Source of the DNA: JACKCD01 sp041390905
Lineage (GTDB): Bacteria > Chloroflexota > Anaerolineae > Promineifilales > Promineifilaceae
NCBI GenBank assembly: GCA_041390905.1
Contig: JAWKPA010000012.1
Coordinates: forward strand, 62,001-126,000
DNA: 64,000 bases
Direction of reading: 5' to 3'
Every line of letters begins with the position of its first letter. Positions within the stretch are counted from its first letter, which is position 1. The notes beneath the pieces were generated by a model. The model worked only from the letters and a program-made list of their open reading frames with translations. It searched no databases and had not been told where the DNA came from. Shown one piece after another: positions 23,944-32,330 of this stretch. Position numbers and translations under genes: made by a program.

Positions 23944-25563
23944 ATGAACATCCACCCCCCTGACAAATCAACATGGTTGCGCCGCGCCGGGCTGTGGCTT
24001 GTTGCCAGCCTGCTGTTTTTGCTGGGTCTGACGGTGGGCAACCCCAACTGGGTGGGGGATGCGCGTGCCAATTTGCCCAGCGCGGCGATAGTGCAGGGGT
24101 GGGTGCAGCCGCCGGCCGACCTGCCCCTGCTGACCATTGACATGCCATTTGCCAATTACAACCTGCTGCTGGAAAAACGAACGGCCGCTTTTGCCACCGG
24201 TGCCGTTCTCGCAACCCCCACCGATTTTGTCAACGCCGACATCCGCCTGACGCAAAACGGGCAGACAACCACGGTTCCCGTGCGACTGCGGCTGCGCCAG
24301 GGGCCGGCCGACTGGCTGACCGAAGGGGGCAAATGGGCGTTTGATGGGCAGACGCGGCAGGGTACGACCCTGCTTGGGCAACAGCAGTTTAGCCTGCAAG
24401 ACCCGGCCACCAACGGCTGGCTGGATCAATGGCTGTTTACCGAGTCGCTGGCCGAGGCGGGGCTTTTGGCGGCGCGGCAGCAGTTTGTGCAGCTTGTTTT
24501 TAATGGCGAAGCCAAAGGCATTTACGCCCTGCAAACGCAAATGGATCTGCCTGCGCTGGCGGCACAGGGGCGCGCGCCGGGGGCGGTGGTGGGGTTTGAC
24601 ACGGCGCGGCTGTGGCTGGCACGGGGGCAATTTGAGGGGGATTGGGTGGCGGCGTTGGCTGACCCGGCGGCCAATATGTCGCTGGATGATTACCGACTGC
24701 TAGAGGTGGCGGCGACGCCTGACTCGGAGCTGGCGCAGGATGACATTTTGACGGCACAGTTTACGACGGCGGTAGGGTGGCTGCGACAAATGCAGCGCGG
24801 GGAAATTGCGCCAGCGGAGGTGGTTGAGGCGGCGCAGTATGGGGCGTTTTTGGCGCATGTGGATTTGTGGGGGGCGATGGGGGCGGTGTCGCTGCTGAAC
24901 GTGCAGTTTTATGTGAACCCGACGACGGGGCGGCTGGAGCCAATTGCGGGAAATGGCAGCCCGCTGGCCGACCCGGAAGCGCGAATTCAGCCGGTTCATT
25001 TTTTTAATGATCCGCTGATTGCGGCGGGGTATGTGCAAACGGCCGTTTCCCTCACCGACCCCGCCTATGTTGACCAGCTTGAGGCCAGCTATGGGGCAGC
25101 GTGGGCGCAGCTCAATAAAGCGGTTGCCGGAGAGGCGACGCTGGAACCGCCCTGGGCCGCTTTGCGGCAGCGGCAAGAACTGCTGCGGCGCACGCTGGAG
25201 CCAGTGGAACCGGTGCTGGCGTATCTGGGGCCACCGTCAGCGACGGCGGAGGGGGTGGTGGAAATTGCGCTGGCGAACCGGCTGGCGGTGCCGCAAGAGC
25301 TTTTGGGGGTGCAGTTTGGTGAGTCGCTGTTTTTGCCGATGGACGGGGCGTGGGTGCAGGAAGGGGAGGTTGTGGGGGAAAACGGCCGTTTTCTCCTTTC
25401 GGCCACCCCACCAGACAGCTTCCCCCGCTATTACCAGCTTCGCATCCCTCTCACCGCGCTGCAAAACGCCAACCTCGACGACCTGCGCTCGTTTGATGTG
25501 CTGGTGGTGACGCGGTTGGTGGGGATGGAAAACGGCCGTTTGTTTTCCCGCGCCCACCCCTAA
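23944..25563 (+). CDS. CotH-like secreted/anchored protein
   Basis: 539 residues. It starts with a basic region and one hydrophobic segment (LWLVASLLFLLGLTVG, residues ~17-32), a signal peptide or anchor. The following region has CotH features: LRLRQGPADWLTEGGKWAF in place of the usual R-G-S-W strand, FSLQDPATNGWLDQWLFTESLAEAGLLAARQQFVQLVFNGEAKGIYAL, and a later catalytic-like LLNVQFYVNPTTGRLEPIAGN. CotH proteins are atypical protein kinases of spore coats with homologues in many non-spore formers. The canonical active-site residues are not all evident, so activity is uncertain. It is paired with DUF4956 and overlaps fabH convergently by four bases. Confidence 0.7.
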   Translation: MNIHPPDKSTWLRRAGLWLVASLLFLLGLTVGNPNWVGDARANLPSAAIVQGWVQPPADLPLLTIDMPFANYNLLLEKRTAAFATGAVLATPTDFVNADIRLTQNGQTTTVPVRLRLRQGPADWLTEGGKWAFDGQTRQGTTLLGQQQFSLQDPATNGWLDQWLFTESLAEAGLLAARQQFVQLVFNGEAKGIYALQTQMDLPALAAQGRAPGAVVGFDTARLWLARGQFEGDWVAALADPAANMSLDDYRLLEVAATPDSELAQDDILTAQFTTAVGWLRQMQRGEIAPAEVVEAAQYGAFLAHVDLWGAMGAVSLLNVQFYVNPTTGRLEPIAGNGSPLADPEARIQPVHFFNDPLIAAGYVQTAVSLTDPAYVDQLEASYGAAWAQLNKAVAGEATLEPPWAALRQRQELLRRTLEPVEPVLAYLGPPSATAEGVVEIALANRLAVPQELLGVQFGESLFLPMDGAWVQEGEVVGENGRFLLSATPPDSFPRYYQLRIPLTALQNANLDDLRSFDVLVVTRLVGMENGRLFSRAHP

Positions 25564-26675
25564 CCCGTAGGCATGTTGTGTTCAAGCTCATGTTCTTCCA
25601 GCTTGAATGTGTCCCTGACGACTGCATACGGCGAATGGTTGGAAACGGCCGTTAATCCCCCCATTTCCCTCACTGCTTCTTGTTTAGGAGCCATTTGCAG
25701 CACACACGATGCCCACGTCAACCCGGCACCGAAGCTGACCAGCATCAGCTTGTCTTCCGGCTTAATTTTACCTTCGGCAATGGCATCGCAAATTGCCAGC
25801 GGAATAGAAGCTGCCGACGTATTGCCATAACGCTCCACCACGGTGATAAAACGCGACAGCGGCAAATCCATATCCCGCGCCGCCGCCTGAATGATGCGCA
25901 AGTTGGCTTGGTGCGGCACAATCCAATCAATATCATCCAACGTCATCCCCGCCTTTGCCAACGACCGATAGCAGCTTTGCCCCAGCACACGGGAAGCGAA
26001 TTTGAACACTTCGCTGCCATTCATTCGCAAGTAATGACGGCCGGCGGCAAAGGTATCGGCTCCCACCGGCTCCACCGCCCCACCAGCCGGAACGATAATT
26101 TTGTCATAGCCGCTGCCATCGGAGCCAAGGTCAAAGCCAAACAAACCACATGGTTCGTCGCACGCTTCCATCACCATGGCCGCTGCGGCATCGCCAAACA
26201 GCACGCAGGTGGAGCGATCTGTCCAGTCAAGTGCCCGGCTAATAATTTCGGAACCAATAATTAAAATGGTGCGATAGGCTCCCGTGCTAATAAATTGCTG
26301 CGCCACGCTCAGAGCATACACAAAGCCCGTACAACCCGTGGTCAGCACAAAAGCTGGCACATTATATGCCCCCAGCATGTGCTGCACCTGGCTGGATGTG
26401 GGTGGCGTAACATAATCCTGGAAGGTCGTGGCGTGTATGATTAAATCAAGGTCGGTGGCGTGTAAATTGGCTTTATCCAGTGCCGCCTGCGCCGCCGCCA
26501 CAGACATGGTGGCGTTTGTGTCTTCTGACCCAACCACATGGCGCTGATGAATCCCCGTGCGGCGAACAATCCATTCGTGGCTAGTATCAACGATTTTCTC
26601 TAAATCGGCGTTTGTGATGATGTGTGGCGGCGTGTATGACCCCCAACCCGTGATTCGACCATATTGTTTTTGCAT
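25560..26675 (-). CDS. fabH: 3-oxoacyl-ACP synthase III (FabH/KAS III)
   Basis: 371 residues. This thiolase-fold condensing enzyme joins acyl-CoA to malonyl-ACP. The catalytic triad is Cys115 (TTGCTGFVYAL), His in IVPHQANLRI and Asn in RYGNTSAAS. The start is MQKQYGRI, with GGAGG five bases upstream; a TTG in frame four codons earlier overlaps that ribosome site and is unlikely. Compared with standard FabH (~320 aa) it has ~45 extra C-terminal residues (KQEAVREMGG...EHELEHNMPTG), and it stands outside a fab cluster, so it could initiate a specialised acyl chain. Confidence 0.9.
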   Translation of the reverse strand: MQKQYGRITGWGSYTPPHIITNADLEKIVDTSHEWIVRRTGIHQRHVVGSEDTNATMSVAAAQAALDKANLHATDLDLIIHATTFQDYVTPPTSSQVQHMLGAYNVPAFVLTTGCTGFVYALSVAQQFISTGAYRTILIIGSEIISRALDWTDRSTCVLFGDAAAAMVMEACDEPCGLFGFDLGSDGSGYDKIIVPAGGAVEPVGADTFAAGRHYLRMNGSEVFKFASRVLGQSCYRSLAKAGMTLDDIDWIVPHQANLRIIQAAARDMDLPLSRFITVVERYGNTSAASIPLAICDAIAEGKIKPEDKLMLVSFGAGLTWASCVLQMAPKQEAVREMGGLTAVSNHSPYAVVRDTFKLEEHELEHNMPTG

Positions 26676-26776
26676 CGCGTCCTCCAAAATTCTTCATGCT
26701 GAAAGAGTTAAACACTCTCCTGGCAAAATCGTCACGGGAATTGGGGTATTGATGTGGAAAAAGAAACAAGAAGAGG

Positions 26777-26829
26777 CTTGGAGATTGATAGAGGTTCACA
26801 ATCTCCAACCCTCAATCGCTAATCTCCAG
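26777..26829. repeat. Tandem-unit palindrome, GGAGATTGG family
   Basis: TTGGAGATTG (26778-26787) and CAATCTCCAACC...CTAATCTCC (26799-26827) overlap the 3' end of the M20 peptidase gene and supply its Gly-Asp-stop. Confidence 0.7.
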
Positions 26830-28084
26830 GTGCCTCATAGCCACAAAAGCGCAAAATCGTCAGGGCTAACGTGCGGGTAACTGTTTTTAAATCTTCGATG
26901 GGGACAAACTCATCGGGCTGATGAGCGTGGCGCACATCGCCGGGGCCAAACATGACGGTGGGGGTGTAGCCGTCGTTGACCAGCAGCCGCATGTCAGCGC
27001 CGTAGGTCATGCCCTGAATGCGGGCGGGTTGGCTGGTGATGGTGTTGAAGGCGTGGGTAACGGCCGTTAATATCCCCTCATCTTCCGCAATCCGCGCCGG
27101 GGCAAACTGCCCACCCCACCAAACCACCATCGGCGGATGCTCCCGCAGCCACGGATCCGCCTGCGCCGCCGCCGCCACCGTTTCCTCAAACAACCGCCGC
27201 GCCGCCGCCACATCCTGCCCCACGGCAATGCCAAATCGCCCTTCAAACGTCAGGCTCTCCGCCACCGTTGAAGCCCAGCTACCCGCCTGAATCGTCCCCA
27301 CGCACAGCGGATAGGGCAAATCATAGGCGGCGTAGTAGGGATCATCAAACGACTCGTTTTGCTGTTTTTCCAGAGCCATCAAGGCCGCATAAATCGGCAT
27401 AAACTTCTCAATGGCGCTCACCCCTTCCGTGCGCATGGCACCGTGGGCAGCACGGCCAGGAATGGTAATGCGAAAGTTAAGTGCCCCCGCCTGCGCCGGA
27501 GCCACCATCAACTCAGTTGGCTCCATGATAATCGCCCCATCGGCCTTGTAGCCCCGCGCCACCGCCGCCAGCGTCCCCACGCCACCGTCTTCTTCACCAA
27601 TGACGCTTTGGATCATCAGCTTGCCGCGCAGTGCCACCCCGACATCGAGAATGGCTTTGGCGGCAAAGAGGGCGCAGCACAGCCCACCCTTCATGTCCAG
27701 TGCCCCGCGCCCGTAAACGTTGCCGTTGGCAATGGTTCCTTGCCACGGTGGCACTGTCCAGTTTGCCAGCTCACCGGCCGGCACCACGTCGGTGTGGCCG
27801 TTGAGGATGAGCGATTTGCCCACGTCGCCGCCCATGATCCCCACCACCCCCAGGCCATGCTCGCGCTCCACTTCCACGCAAAAGGAGGGGTGCTGGCTAA
27901 GGGCAGCAAAATCGAGTTCCCAGGCATCTACCTCTAACCCAATGGCCTGCATTTTGGCGGCAACGTGCTGCTGAACGGCCGTTTCCTCCCCATCCAAACT
28001 CCGCACGGCCACCAGTTCGCACAGGTAAGCCAACATGTCATCAAAATTAATGGCGTCCAGGACGCGCTGTTCTGTTTTGTTCAT
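26819..28084 (-). CDS. M20-family metallopeptidase (ArgE/DapE/CPG2-like)
   Basis: 421 residues. It is a di-zinc amidohydrolase with the catalytic domain split by a dimerisation domain. Ligand motifs are NGHTDVVP (His, Asp), GRGALDMKGG (Asp), GEEDGGVG (the catalytic Glu pair), MEPTE and a final His in GDVRHAHQPDEF. The dimerisation domain carries GRAAHGAMRTEGVSAIEKF. It resembles acetylornithine deacetylase/succinyl-diaminopimelate desuccinylase and related peptidases; the substrate cannot be chosen without the arg or dap context. The last two residues and stop are repeat-derived. Confidence 0.9.
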   Translation of the reverse strand: MNKTEQRVLDAINFDDMLAYLCELVAVRSLDGEETAVQQHVAAKMQAIGLEVDAWELDFAALSQHPSFCVEVEREHGLGVVGIMGGDVGKSLILNGHTDVVPAGELANWTVPPWQGTIANGNVYGRGALDMKGGLCCALFAAKAILDVGVALRGKLMIQSVIGEEDGGVGTLAAVARGYKADGAIIMEPTELMVAPAQAGALNFRITIPGRAAHGAMRTEGVSAIEKFMPIYAALMALEKQQNESFDDPYYAAYDLPYPLCVGTIQAGSWASTVAESLTFEGRFGIAVGQDVAAARRLFEETVAAAAQADPWLREHPPMVVWWGGQFAPARIAEDEGILTAVTHAFNTITSQPARIQGMTYGADMRLLVNDGYTPTVMFGPGDVRHAHQPDEFVPIEDLKTVTRTLALTILRFCGYEAPGD

Positions 28085-28087
28085 CTT

Positions 28088-28453
28088 TTAGACCAGTTCA
28101 TAAGGTTGAATGAGAACGTTTGCCGGAATACCCAGTTCTGCTTGTAGATTGCGAATCATGCGTAAAGATAACGGCCGTTTGCGTCCCAGCACTTCTGACA
28201 CCCGTGCCCTGCTGCCTAACAACGGTTCAATATCCTGCCGCGTTAGCCCACGACTCTCCATATAATACTCAATGGCCGCAACCGGATCAGGTGGATAAAT
28301 CGGATACTCCCGTTGCTCATAGGCTTCCACCAATGTCGTCAAAACATCTAACATATCGGCTTCTTCACTGCCAATGTTTGCATCAAACAAGCGCTCAATT
28401 TGTGCTAATGCAGCCTGATAGTCACGCTCACTCCGAATTGGTTTAACTTGCAT
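28088..28453 (-). CDS. higA: HigA-type antitoxin (XRE family)
   Basis: 121 residues. The C-terminal helix-turn-helix (GLTRQDIEPLLGSRARVSEVLGRKRPLSLRMIRNLQAELGIPANVLI) is of the HigA/MqsA-like Xre class. The N-terminal half (RSERDYQAALAQIERLFDA...TLVEAYEQREYPIYPPDPVAAIEYYMESR) is the typical HigA extension that contacts the toxin. It lies nine bases downstream of HigB, with its own GAGGG ribosome site. Toxin-first order is usual for higBA. It likely neutralises HigB and represses the shared promoter. Confidence 0.9.
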   Translation of the reverse strand: MQVKPIRSERDYQAALAQIERLFDANIGSEEADMLDVLTTLVEAYEQREYPIYPPDPVAAIEYYMESRGLTRQDIEPLLGSRARVSEVLGRKRPLSLRMIRNLQAELGIPANVLIQPYELV

Positions 28454-28462
28454 TAAATACCC

Positions 28463-28756
28463 TCAAATGGTTGTTGCATCAACCTCATCATATTCCGCAT
28501 GTATACCGACAAAGCGAATAAACACAATACCCAAATCATAGCGAATCATCACAATGAGCCGATAATGATTGCCCTTGATGTTAAACACGACGCGATTGTT
28601 TGGTAAGATACTGGCGTTGCGATACACGGCTTTAATTTCTGTTGGAGACCGCCAATTGGCATTCCTGGTGTCATCATACCAAGCTCGCAGCGGTTGTTCT
28701 GCATCAGAATGCTTCTCCCAAAAATCGCGTAATGTTTTACGGGCTATAATGCTCAT
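28463..28756 (-). CDS. higB: HigB-type mRNA interferase toxin
   Basis: 97 residues in the HigB_toxin family of the RelE/ParE fold, beginning MSIIARKTLRDFWEKHSDAEQPLRAWY and ending FIRFVGIHAEYDEVDA. Conserved features are the Lys/His/Arg-rich core (NRVVFNIKGNHYRLIVMI) and the terminal H(A/T)EYDxxD. The toxin cleaves ribosome-bound mRNA. The strong promoter upstream places transcription start at or next to the ATG and there is no ribosome-binding site, so a leaderless message is likely. Confidence 0.9.
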   Translation of the reverse strand: MSIIARKTLRDFWEKHSDAEQPLRAWYDDTRNANWRSPTEIKAVYRNASILPNNRVVFNIKGNHYRLIVMIRYDLGIVFIRFVGIHAEYDEVDATTI

Positions 28757-28761
28757 TCGTT

Positions 28762-28789
28762 ATTATAAAGGTTCCCGTTTTGGGATCAA
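28762..28789 (-). promoter_or_regulatory. higBA promoter, leaderless type
   Basis: On the minus strand TTGATC (28789-28784) and a perfect TATAAT (28767-28762) are 16 bases apart. The -10 ends only five bases before the HigB ATG (28756). The -35 overlaps the end of the amidinotransferase gene. Confidence 0.65.
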
Positions 28790-29658
28790 GGGGTTTCCCC
28801 TCGTAAAATTGGTCGTGTCAGGCACGTTGCCCCGCCTTCAGCCTTCAGCGAAATCTCGTTGCCCTTGTATGTTTGCACCATACAGCCGGCCGCTTCCAGC
28901 CGCTCCCGCGTCACCGGGTTGCCTTCCAGCATAATACACTGCCCCGGAGCCACCGCCAGCACATTTGGCCCCATCGTCAAAAACTCCTCATCTGGCACCT
29001 CCACCAGGCGGAAACCACGATCTTTCAGCATTTGCCAAAACGGCACCGGCATCAGCGGCAAATAAACCACCGCCACATCTACATCCACAATGCTGATAAA
29101 CGACATCAGATGCAAACACGCCTCCGGCCCCTGATAGTAGGCCAGTTCCACCGGCACAACCTCCACACCCAGTGGCGTTAACGCCTCGCGCAGTTGGCGT
29201 ATTCCCTCCTTGTTGGTACGAAAGCCTAGCCCTGCTGCTAATGTTTTCTCATCCACCCACAGCAAATCACCCCCTTCGGCCAGCGCGTCGCCGTGCAGCG
29301 TTGCTAAAATAGGAATCCCCAGCGATTCATACACCCTGGCCTGCGCCACTTCCTCGCCACGCCGTAGCGGTTTGCCCATCTGCAAAATGATGGCTCCCTC
29401 ATCGGTGACGATGGTGGGATCGTGGGTAAAAATGGCGTCGGCGTGGTTGGGCATTTCGGCCGGATGATAAACCACTTCCGCGCCAAATTGGTTGAGCAGT
29501 TGCACAAAAGCATCATGTTCGGCCTGCGCTGCCGCCAAATTGGGCTGGCTGGTGTAGTGCCATTTTTGGGGGTCGGCACTGCCAAAGGCGACCGACGGCC
29601 GTTTTACCAGTACCGTCTGTAAAGGAGCCACCATACTCTGGCTACCATATCGTTTTGT
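28786..29658 (-). CDS. Amidinotransferase/dimethylargininase-like hydrolase (GME family)
   Basis: About 290 residues of the guanidino-group modifying enzyme superfamily (DDAH, arginine deiminase, amidinotransferases). Visible landmarks are the first acidic/His motif (NHADAIFTHDPTIV), LAEGGDLLWVD, the catalytic His in EACLHLMSF and the nucleophilic Cys in the C-terminal EGGATCLTRPI. The compact length and motif spacing favour dimethylargininase- or ornithine-cyclodeaminase-like hydrolases over full ADI. The start at MTKRYGSQ is supported by AAGGAG eight bases upstream. No arc operon is present, so the physiological substrate is uncertain. Confidence 0.82.
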   Translation of the reverse strand, partial: TKRYGSQSMVAPLQTVLVKRPSVAFGSADPQKWHYTSQPNLAAAQAEHDAFVQLLNQFGAEVVYHPAEMPNHADAIFTHDPTIVTDEGAIILQMGKPLRRGEEVAQARVYESLGIPILATLHGDALAEGGDLLWVDEKTLAAGLGFRTNKEGIRQLREALTPLGVEVVPVELAYYQGPEACLHLMSFISIVDVDVAVVYLPLMPVPFWQMLKDRGFRLVEVPDEEFLTMGPNVLAVAPGQCIMLEGNPVTRERLEAAGCMVQTYKGNEISLKAEGGATCLTRPILRGETP

Positions 29659-29791
29659 CATTTCATCCACTCCTTTTTTGTGCGGCATTATAACCCAATC
29701 AAGTTACCAGGTATAACATGACAAGAGCCTCTTCCGAAGATGATAAAACGATGGCGGCAAGATGACAGGAATGGCAGCAAAGTGGAATATA

Positions 29792-29820
29792 TTGACATTT
29801 TTCTAAAATATCTCTAATAT
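29792..29820 (+). promoter_or_regulatory. Strong consensus sigma-70 promoter
   Basis: TTGACA (29792-29797), exactly 17 bases, then TAATAT (29815-29820) in an A+T-rich stretch. Transcription would begin near 29827 and cross ~400 bases without a gene before the SPFH ORF at 30229. This is the best promoter match in the window. Bases 29659-29791 hold nothing else I can identify. Confidence 0.7.
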
Positions 29821-29938
29821 ACCCACATATGGGTGCTTGAGTGATAAGCTTTTCGGTACCCAAAGCCTGTTTCTCCTATACCGTGCCAACGGTTGGGGGG
29901 AGTCAAGTTTTCTTTAAGAAACGCGGATTAAATACGGG

Positions 29939-29972
29939 AGAAGTTCAACTTCTAAGAAAAAGTTGAACTTCT
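29939..29972. repeat. Palindrome, AGAAGTTCAACTT family
   Basis: Perfect 13-bp arms (29939-29951 and 29960-29972) surround an 8-base loop. It lies in the non-coding leader before the SPFH cluster, and a second copy with 15-bp arms is at 32177-32210. Two AACGGCCGTT copies follow at ~29976-30010. Confidence 0.8.
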
Positions 29973-30143
29973 AACCCTAACGGCCGTTTACAGGGGCAAT
30001 AACGGCCGTTTTTTAATGAAGCCCCGGTGGAGGTTGGTTTTCATGATTCACAATAGTTCCCCCCCGCATTCATAACCCCATTGATCTGGTTCCATATTGG
30101 CTGGTCATAAACGGCCGTTTTTGCTTGTCACCACATACTTTCT

Positions 30144-30213
30144 GCAAGTAACAAGTAACAAGTCGCAAGCCCCTTTTGCCCAGCGAGCTTGCCACCTGCC
30201 ACTTGCCACCTGC
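30144..30213. repeat. Repeat of CAAGTAA / CCACCTGCCACTTG units
   Basis: CAAGTAACAAGTAACAAG (30145-30162) precedes CTTGCCACCTGCCACTTGCC (30188-30207). The same unit mixture, more clearly inverted, is at 49483-49546. It ends about 15 bases before the SPFH start codon. Confidence 0.6.
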
Positions 30214-30228
30214 TATAGAGAAACTATC

Positions 30229-31527
30229 ATGCGTAAGCTCATCACGCTGCTGCTACTCATCGGCTACAGCAGCTTTGTTACACTATATCGTCGCGCCTAC
30301 AACCCCATTATTCAAGCCCAGCTTGCTCCCCGGCAGCTTGCCGATAGCAACGAAACCGCTGCCCTTGTGCAAACCTGGTACCAACAGCCCTGGGTTCTCA
30401 TCGTTGTCACCATCCTGCTGCTCATCGCCCTCTTTCGCTTATGGCAGCAGCCTATGAAGCAAGCAGCCAAATCCCCGTCGCTCCATCATTACTTACTGCT
30501 GCTGCCCCTGCTGGGGCTGCTCATTGCCTGCAAACCATACGGCGTCACCCAAATCATTGAAATCAAGCCCAACGAAACCGCCTTTGTCGTGCCGCTGCTC
30601 GGCGACACTACCAGCCAGGCACAGTTTCAATCCGTCTCCTATCTGGAACAACGGCAAGTAGCTGCCAAACAAGTGGAAATCCCGGTACGTGAACACAAAA
30701 TCGGGCGTGGCTTCTGGAACATCGAATGGATTCCCACCGTGGCCGTGATCATTGTAGACCGTACCCCCGTTACCCGTGAATGGACATCGGCCAACGACAC
30801 CGGCACATCCGTCAGCAACCAGGCCTTTGGCGTGGAATCGAGGGAATCCATTGACTTTAAGGTGGGTGCCACCGCCAGTGCTCTGGTAGAAGAAAAGAAC
30901 GCCGCCAAATTCCTCTATTATTTCAGCGGCAAAAGCCTGCCCGAAGTGATGGACGAAAACATTCGCGGTTTTGTGCAGGCTGAACTGTTCAACGAATTTG
31001 GCGCCCGCACGCTGGAGCAAGGGCGTGGGGACAAGCGGGAAATTTTTGAATCTGTTTTCCAACGCACCCAGGCACATTTTGAGCCGCTGGGCATTACCAT
31101 CACCTCACTCGGCGGTTCCGAGGGGTTAATCTACAGCGACAAGGATGTGCAGGCGGTGATCAATGCAAACTTTGAAGCCCAGCAGCGGCAAATTCAGGCG
31201 GAAGCGTTTGCCACGGCGCAGGCGATTGAAAACAGCACTCTGGTAGATCAGGCCAACGCTGCTGCTACGGCAACAGTGGTGGCAGGGCAAGCCGCAGCGG
31301 CCGTTTTACGGGAACGCGGGCAGCAGTTGTCCCAATTCCCCGGCCTTACTGATTATGAATATGCCCAGCGTTCGCAGGGGCGCGTGCCGGAAACGCTGGT
31401 TGTTTCGGGTGAAGGCCAGGATCTGCCCTTTGCTTTCTTTTTGAATGCCCATGCCGGGGTTAGCACGCCGGTGGCCGTTGTAGAAGCTGCCCCCACCGCT
31501 ACGCCAACGTCGTCAACGGCTCCGTAA
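30229..31527 (+). CDS. SPFH/Band 7 domain membrane protein
   Basis: 432 residues. Hydrophobic segments lie near residues 1-18, 55-70 and 84-100; the last (LLLLPLLGLLIACKPYG) resembles a lipobox-containing anchor. An SPFH domain follows (about 110-290, ESIDFKVGATASALVEEKNAAKFLYYF...VFQRTQAHFEPLGITITSLG). Then comes an Ala/Gln/Glu-rich coiled coil (NANFEAQQRQIQAEAFATAQAIENSTLVDQAN) as in prohibitins and flotillins. These proteins oligomerise at membranes. It is first of a three-gene cluster with a small membrane protein and a second SPFH protein. I start at MRKLITLL because the upstream frame is repeat sequence. Confidence 0.82.
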   Translation: MRKLITLLLLIGYSSFVTLYRRAYNPIIQAQLAPRQLADSNETAALVQTWYQQPWVLIVVTILLLIALFRLWQQPMKQAAKSPSLHHYLLLLPLLGLLIACKPYGVTQIIEIKPNETAFVVPLLGDTTSQAQFQSVSYLEQRQVAAKQVEIPVREHKIGRGFWNIEWIPTVAVIIVDRTPVTREWTSANDTGTSVSNQAFGVESRESIDFKVGATASALVEEKNAAKFLYYFSGKSLPEVMDENIRGFVQAELFNEFGARTLEQGRGDKREIFESVFQRTQAHFEPLGITITSLGGSEGLIYSDKDVQAVINANFEAQQRQIQAEAFATAQAIENSTLVDQANAAATATVVAGQAAAAVLRERGQQLSQFPGLTDYEYAQRSQGRVPETLVVSGEGQDLPFAFFLNAHAGVSTPVAVVEAAPTATPTSSTAP

Positions 31528-31582
31528 AGGATGATGTGTGTGGGAAAAACGGCCGTTTTTTCCCACATTCAGGAGATACACC

Positions 31583-32155
31583 ATGAACGTGTTAGAAATT
31601 CCGGTTCCCCGCTATCGCGTCAAGGAAACCGGCACCCTTTTACAAATTACAGTCCCCAGCCGCAAGCATTGGTTTCAAATGGCTTTTATTGGCCTTTGGC
31701 TTCTCTTCTGGCTGGGCGGCGTCCTCGGAGTCGGCGGCGCGATGTTTTCAGAGATCGCACACTCAGGCAATGACACCGATTTCTTTGCTCCCACCTTCTT
31801 TATGCTTGTTTGGCTCACCTTTTGGGCTGTTGGCGGCAGTTTTGCCTTGCTTTGGCTGTTGTGGCAGCTCTTTGGCGAGGAACTGATTGAAGCCAATTTC
31901 AGCACGCTCACCATCAAACGCCACATCTTTGGGCTGGGGCAAACAAAAACCTTTGACAACCGCCACATTACCGAACTGCACGTCACCCCGCTCATCCACA
32001 GCCACGCCTGCTGGGGGCGGCGCAACCAGTGGCAAACGTTGTTTGAAGGGCCGCTCACCTTTGATTACGGTGCCCAAACCTTCCGCTACGCCAATGGCGC
32101 CACCGAAGCCGAGGCGCGGCAAATTATTACGTTGCTAAAGCCTTATTTAAAGTAA
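31583..32155 (+). CDS. Two-helix membrane protein of the SPFH cluster
   Basis: 190 residues. Two hydrophobic helices (about residues 33-56, FIGLWLLFWLGGVLGVGGA, and 70-98, FFMLVWLTFWAVGGSFALLWLLW) are followed by a soluble beta-rich domain (LTIKRHIFGLGQTKTFDNRHITELHVTPL). The pattern, two helices and then a PH-like strand-rich part, resembles small bacterial PH/YdbS-type proteins, but I cannot confirm it. The start is supported by AGGAG. It sits 55 bases after SPFH gene 1 and is followed by a 15-bp stem-loop. Confidence 0.65.
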   Translation: MNVLEIPVPRYRVKETGTLLQITVPSRKHWFQMAFIGLWLLFWLGGVLGVGGAMFSEIAHSGNDTDFFAPTFFMLVWLTFWAVGGSFALLWLLWQLFGEELIEANFSTLTIKRHIFGLGQTKTFDNRHITELHVTPLIHSHACWGRRNQWQTLFEGPLTFDYGAQTFRYANGATEAEARQIITLLKPYLK

Positions 32156-32176
32156 CAGGATTTCTGGCGGAAAGGC

Positions 32177-32210
32177 AGAAGTTCAACTTCTTCTGAGAAG
32201 TTGAACTTCT
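32177..32210. repeat. Palindrome, AGAAGTTCAACTTCT family (copy 2)
   Basis: Perfect 15-bp arms (32177-32191, 32196-32210) around the loop TCTG, between the two-helix protein and the second SPFH gene. It could reduce read-through within the cluster. Confidence 0.8.
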
Positions 32211-32330
32211 AAATAGACTCATGTTTTGCGCTTGTCATTTACGGCCGTTTTCGGCAAGAATGGACAGGTGTGGAAACGATAATGGGGTAACCGTGTGTTC
32301 GCCCCACAAAAGATGTCGAAAGGAAACATC

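Noticed and set aside
29827..30096. A known riboswitch in the SPFH leader
   Set aside because: I looked for c-di-GMP, cobalamin, SAM, fluoride, manganese and ZTP cores and saw none of their conserved motifs.
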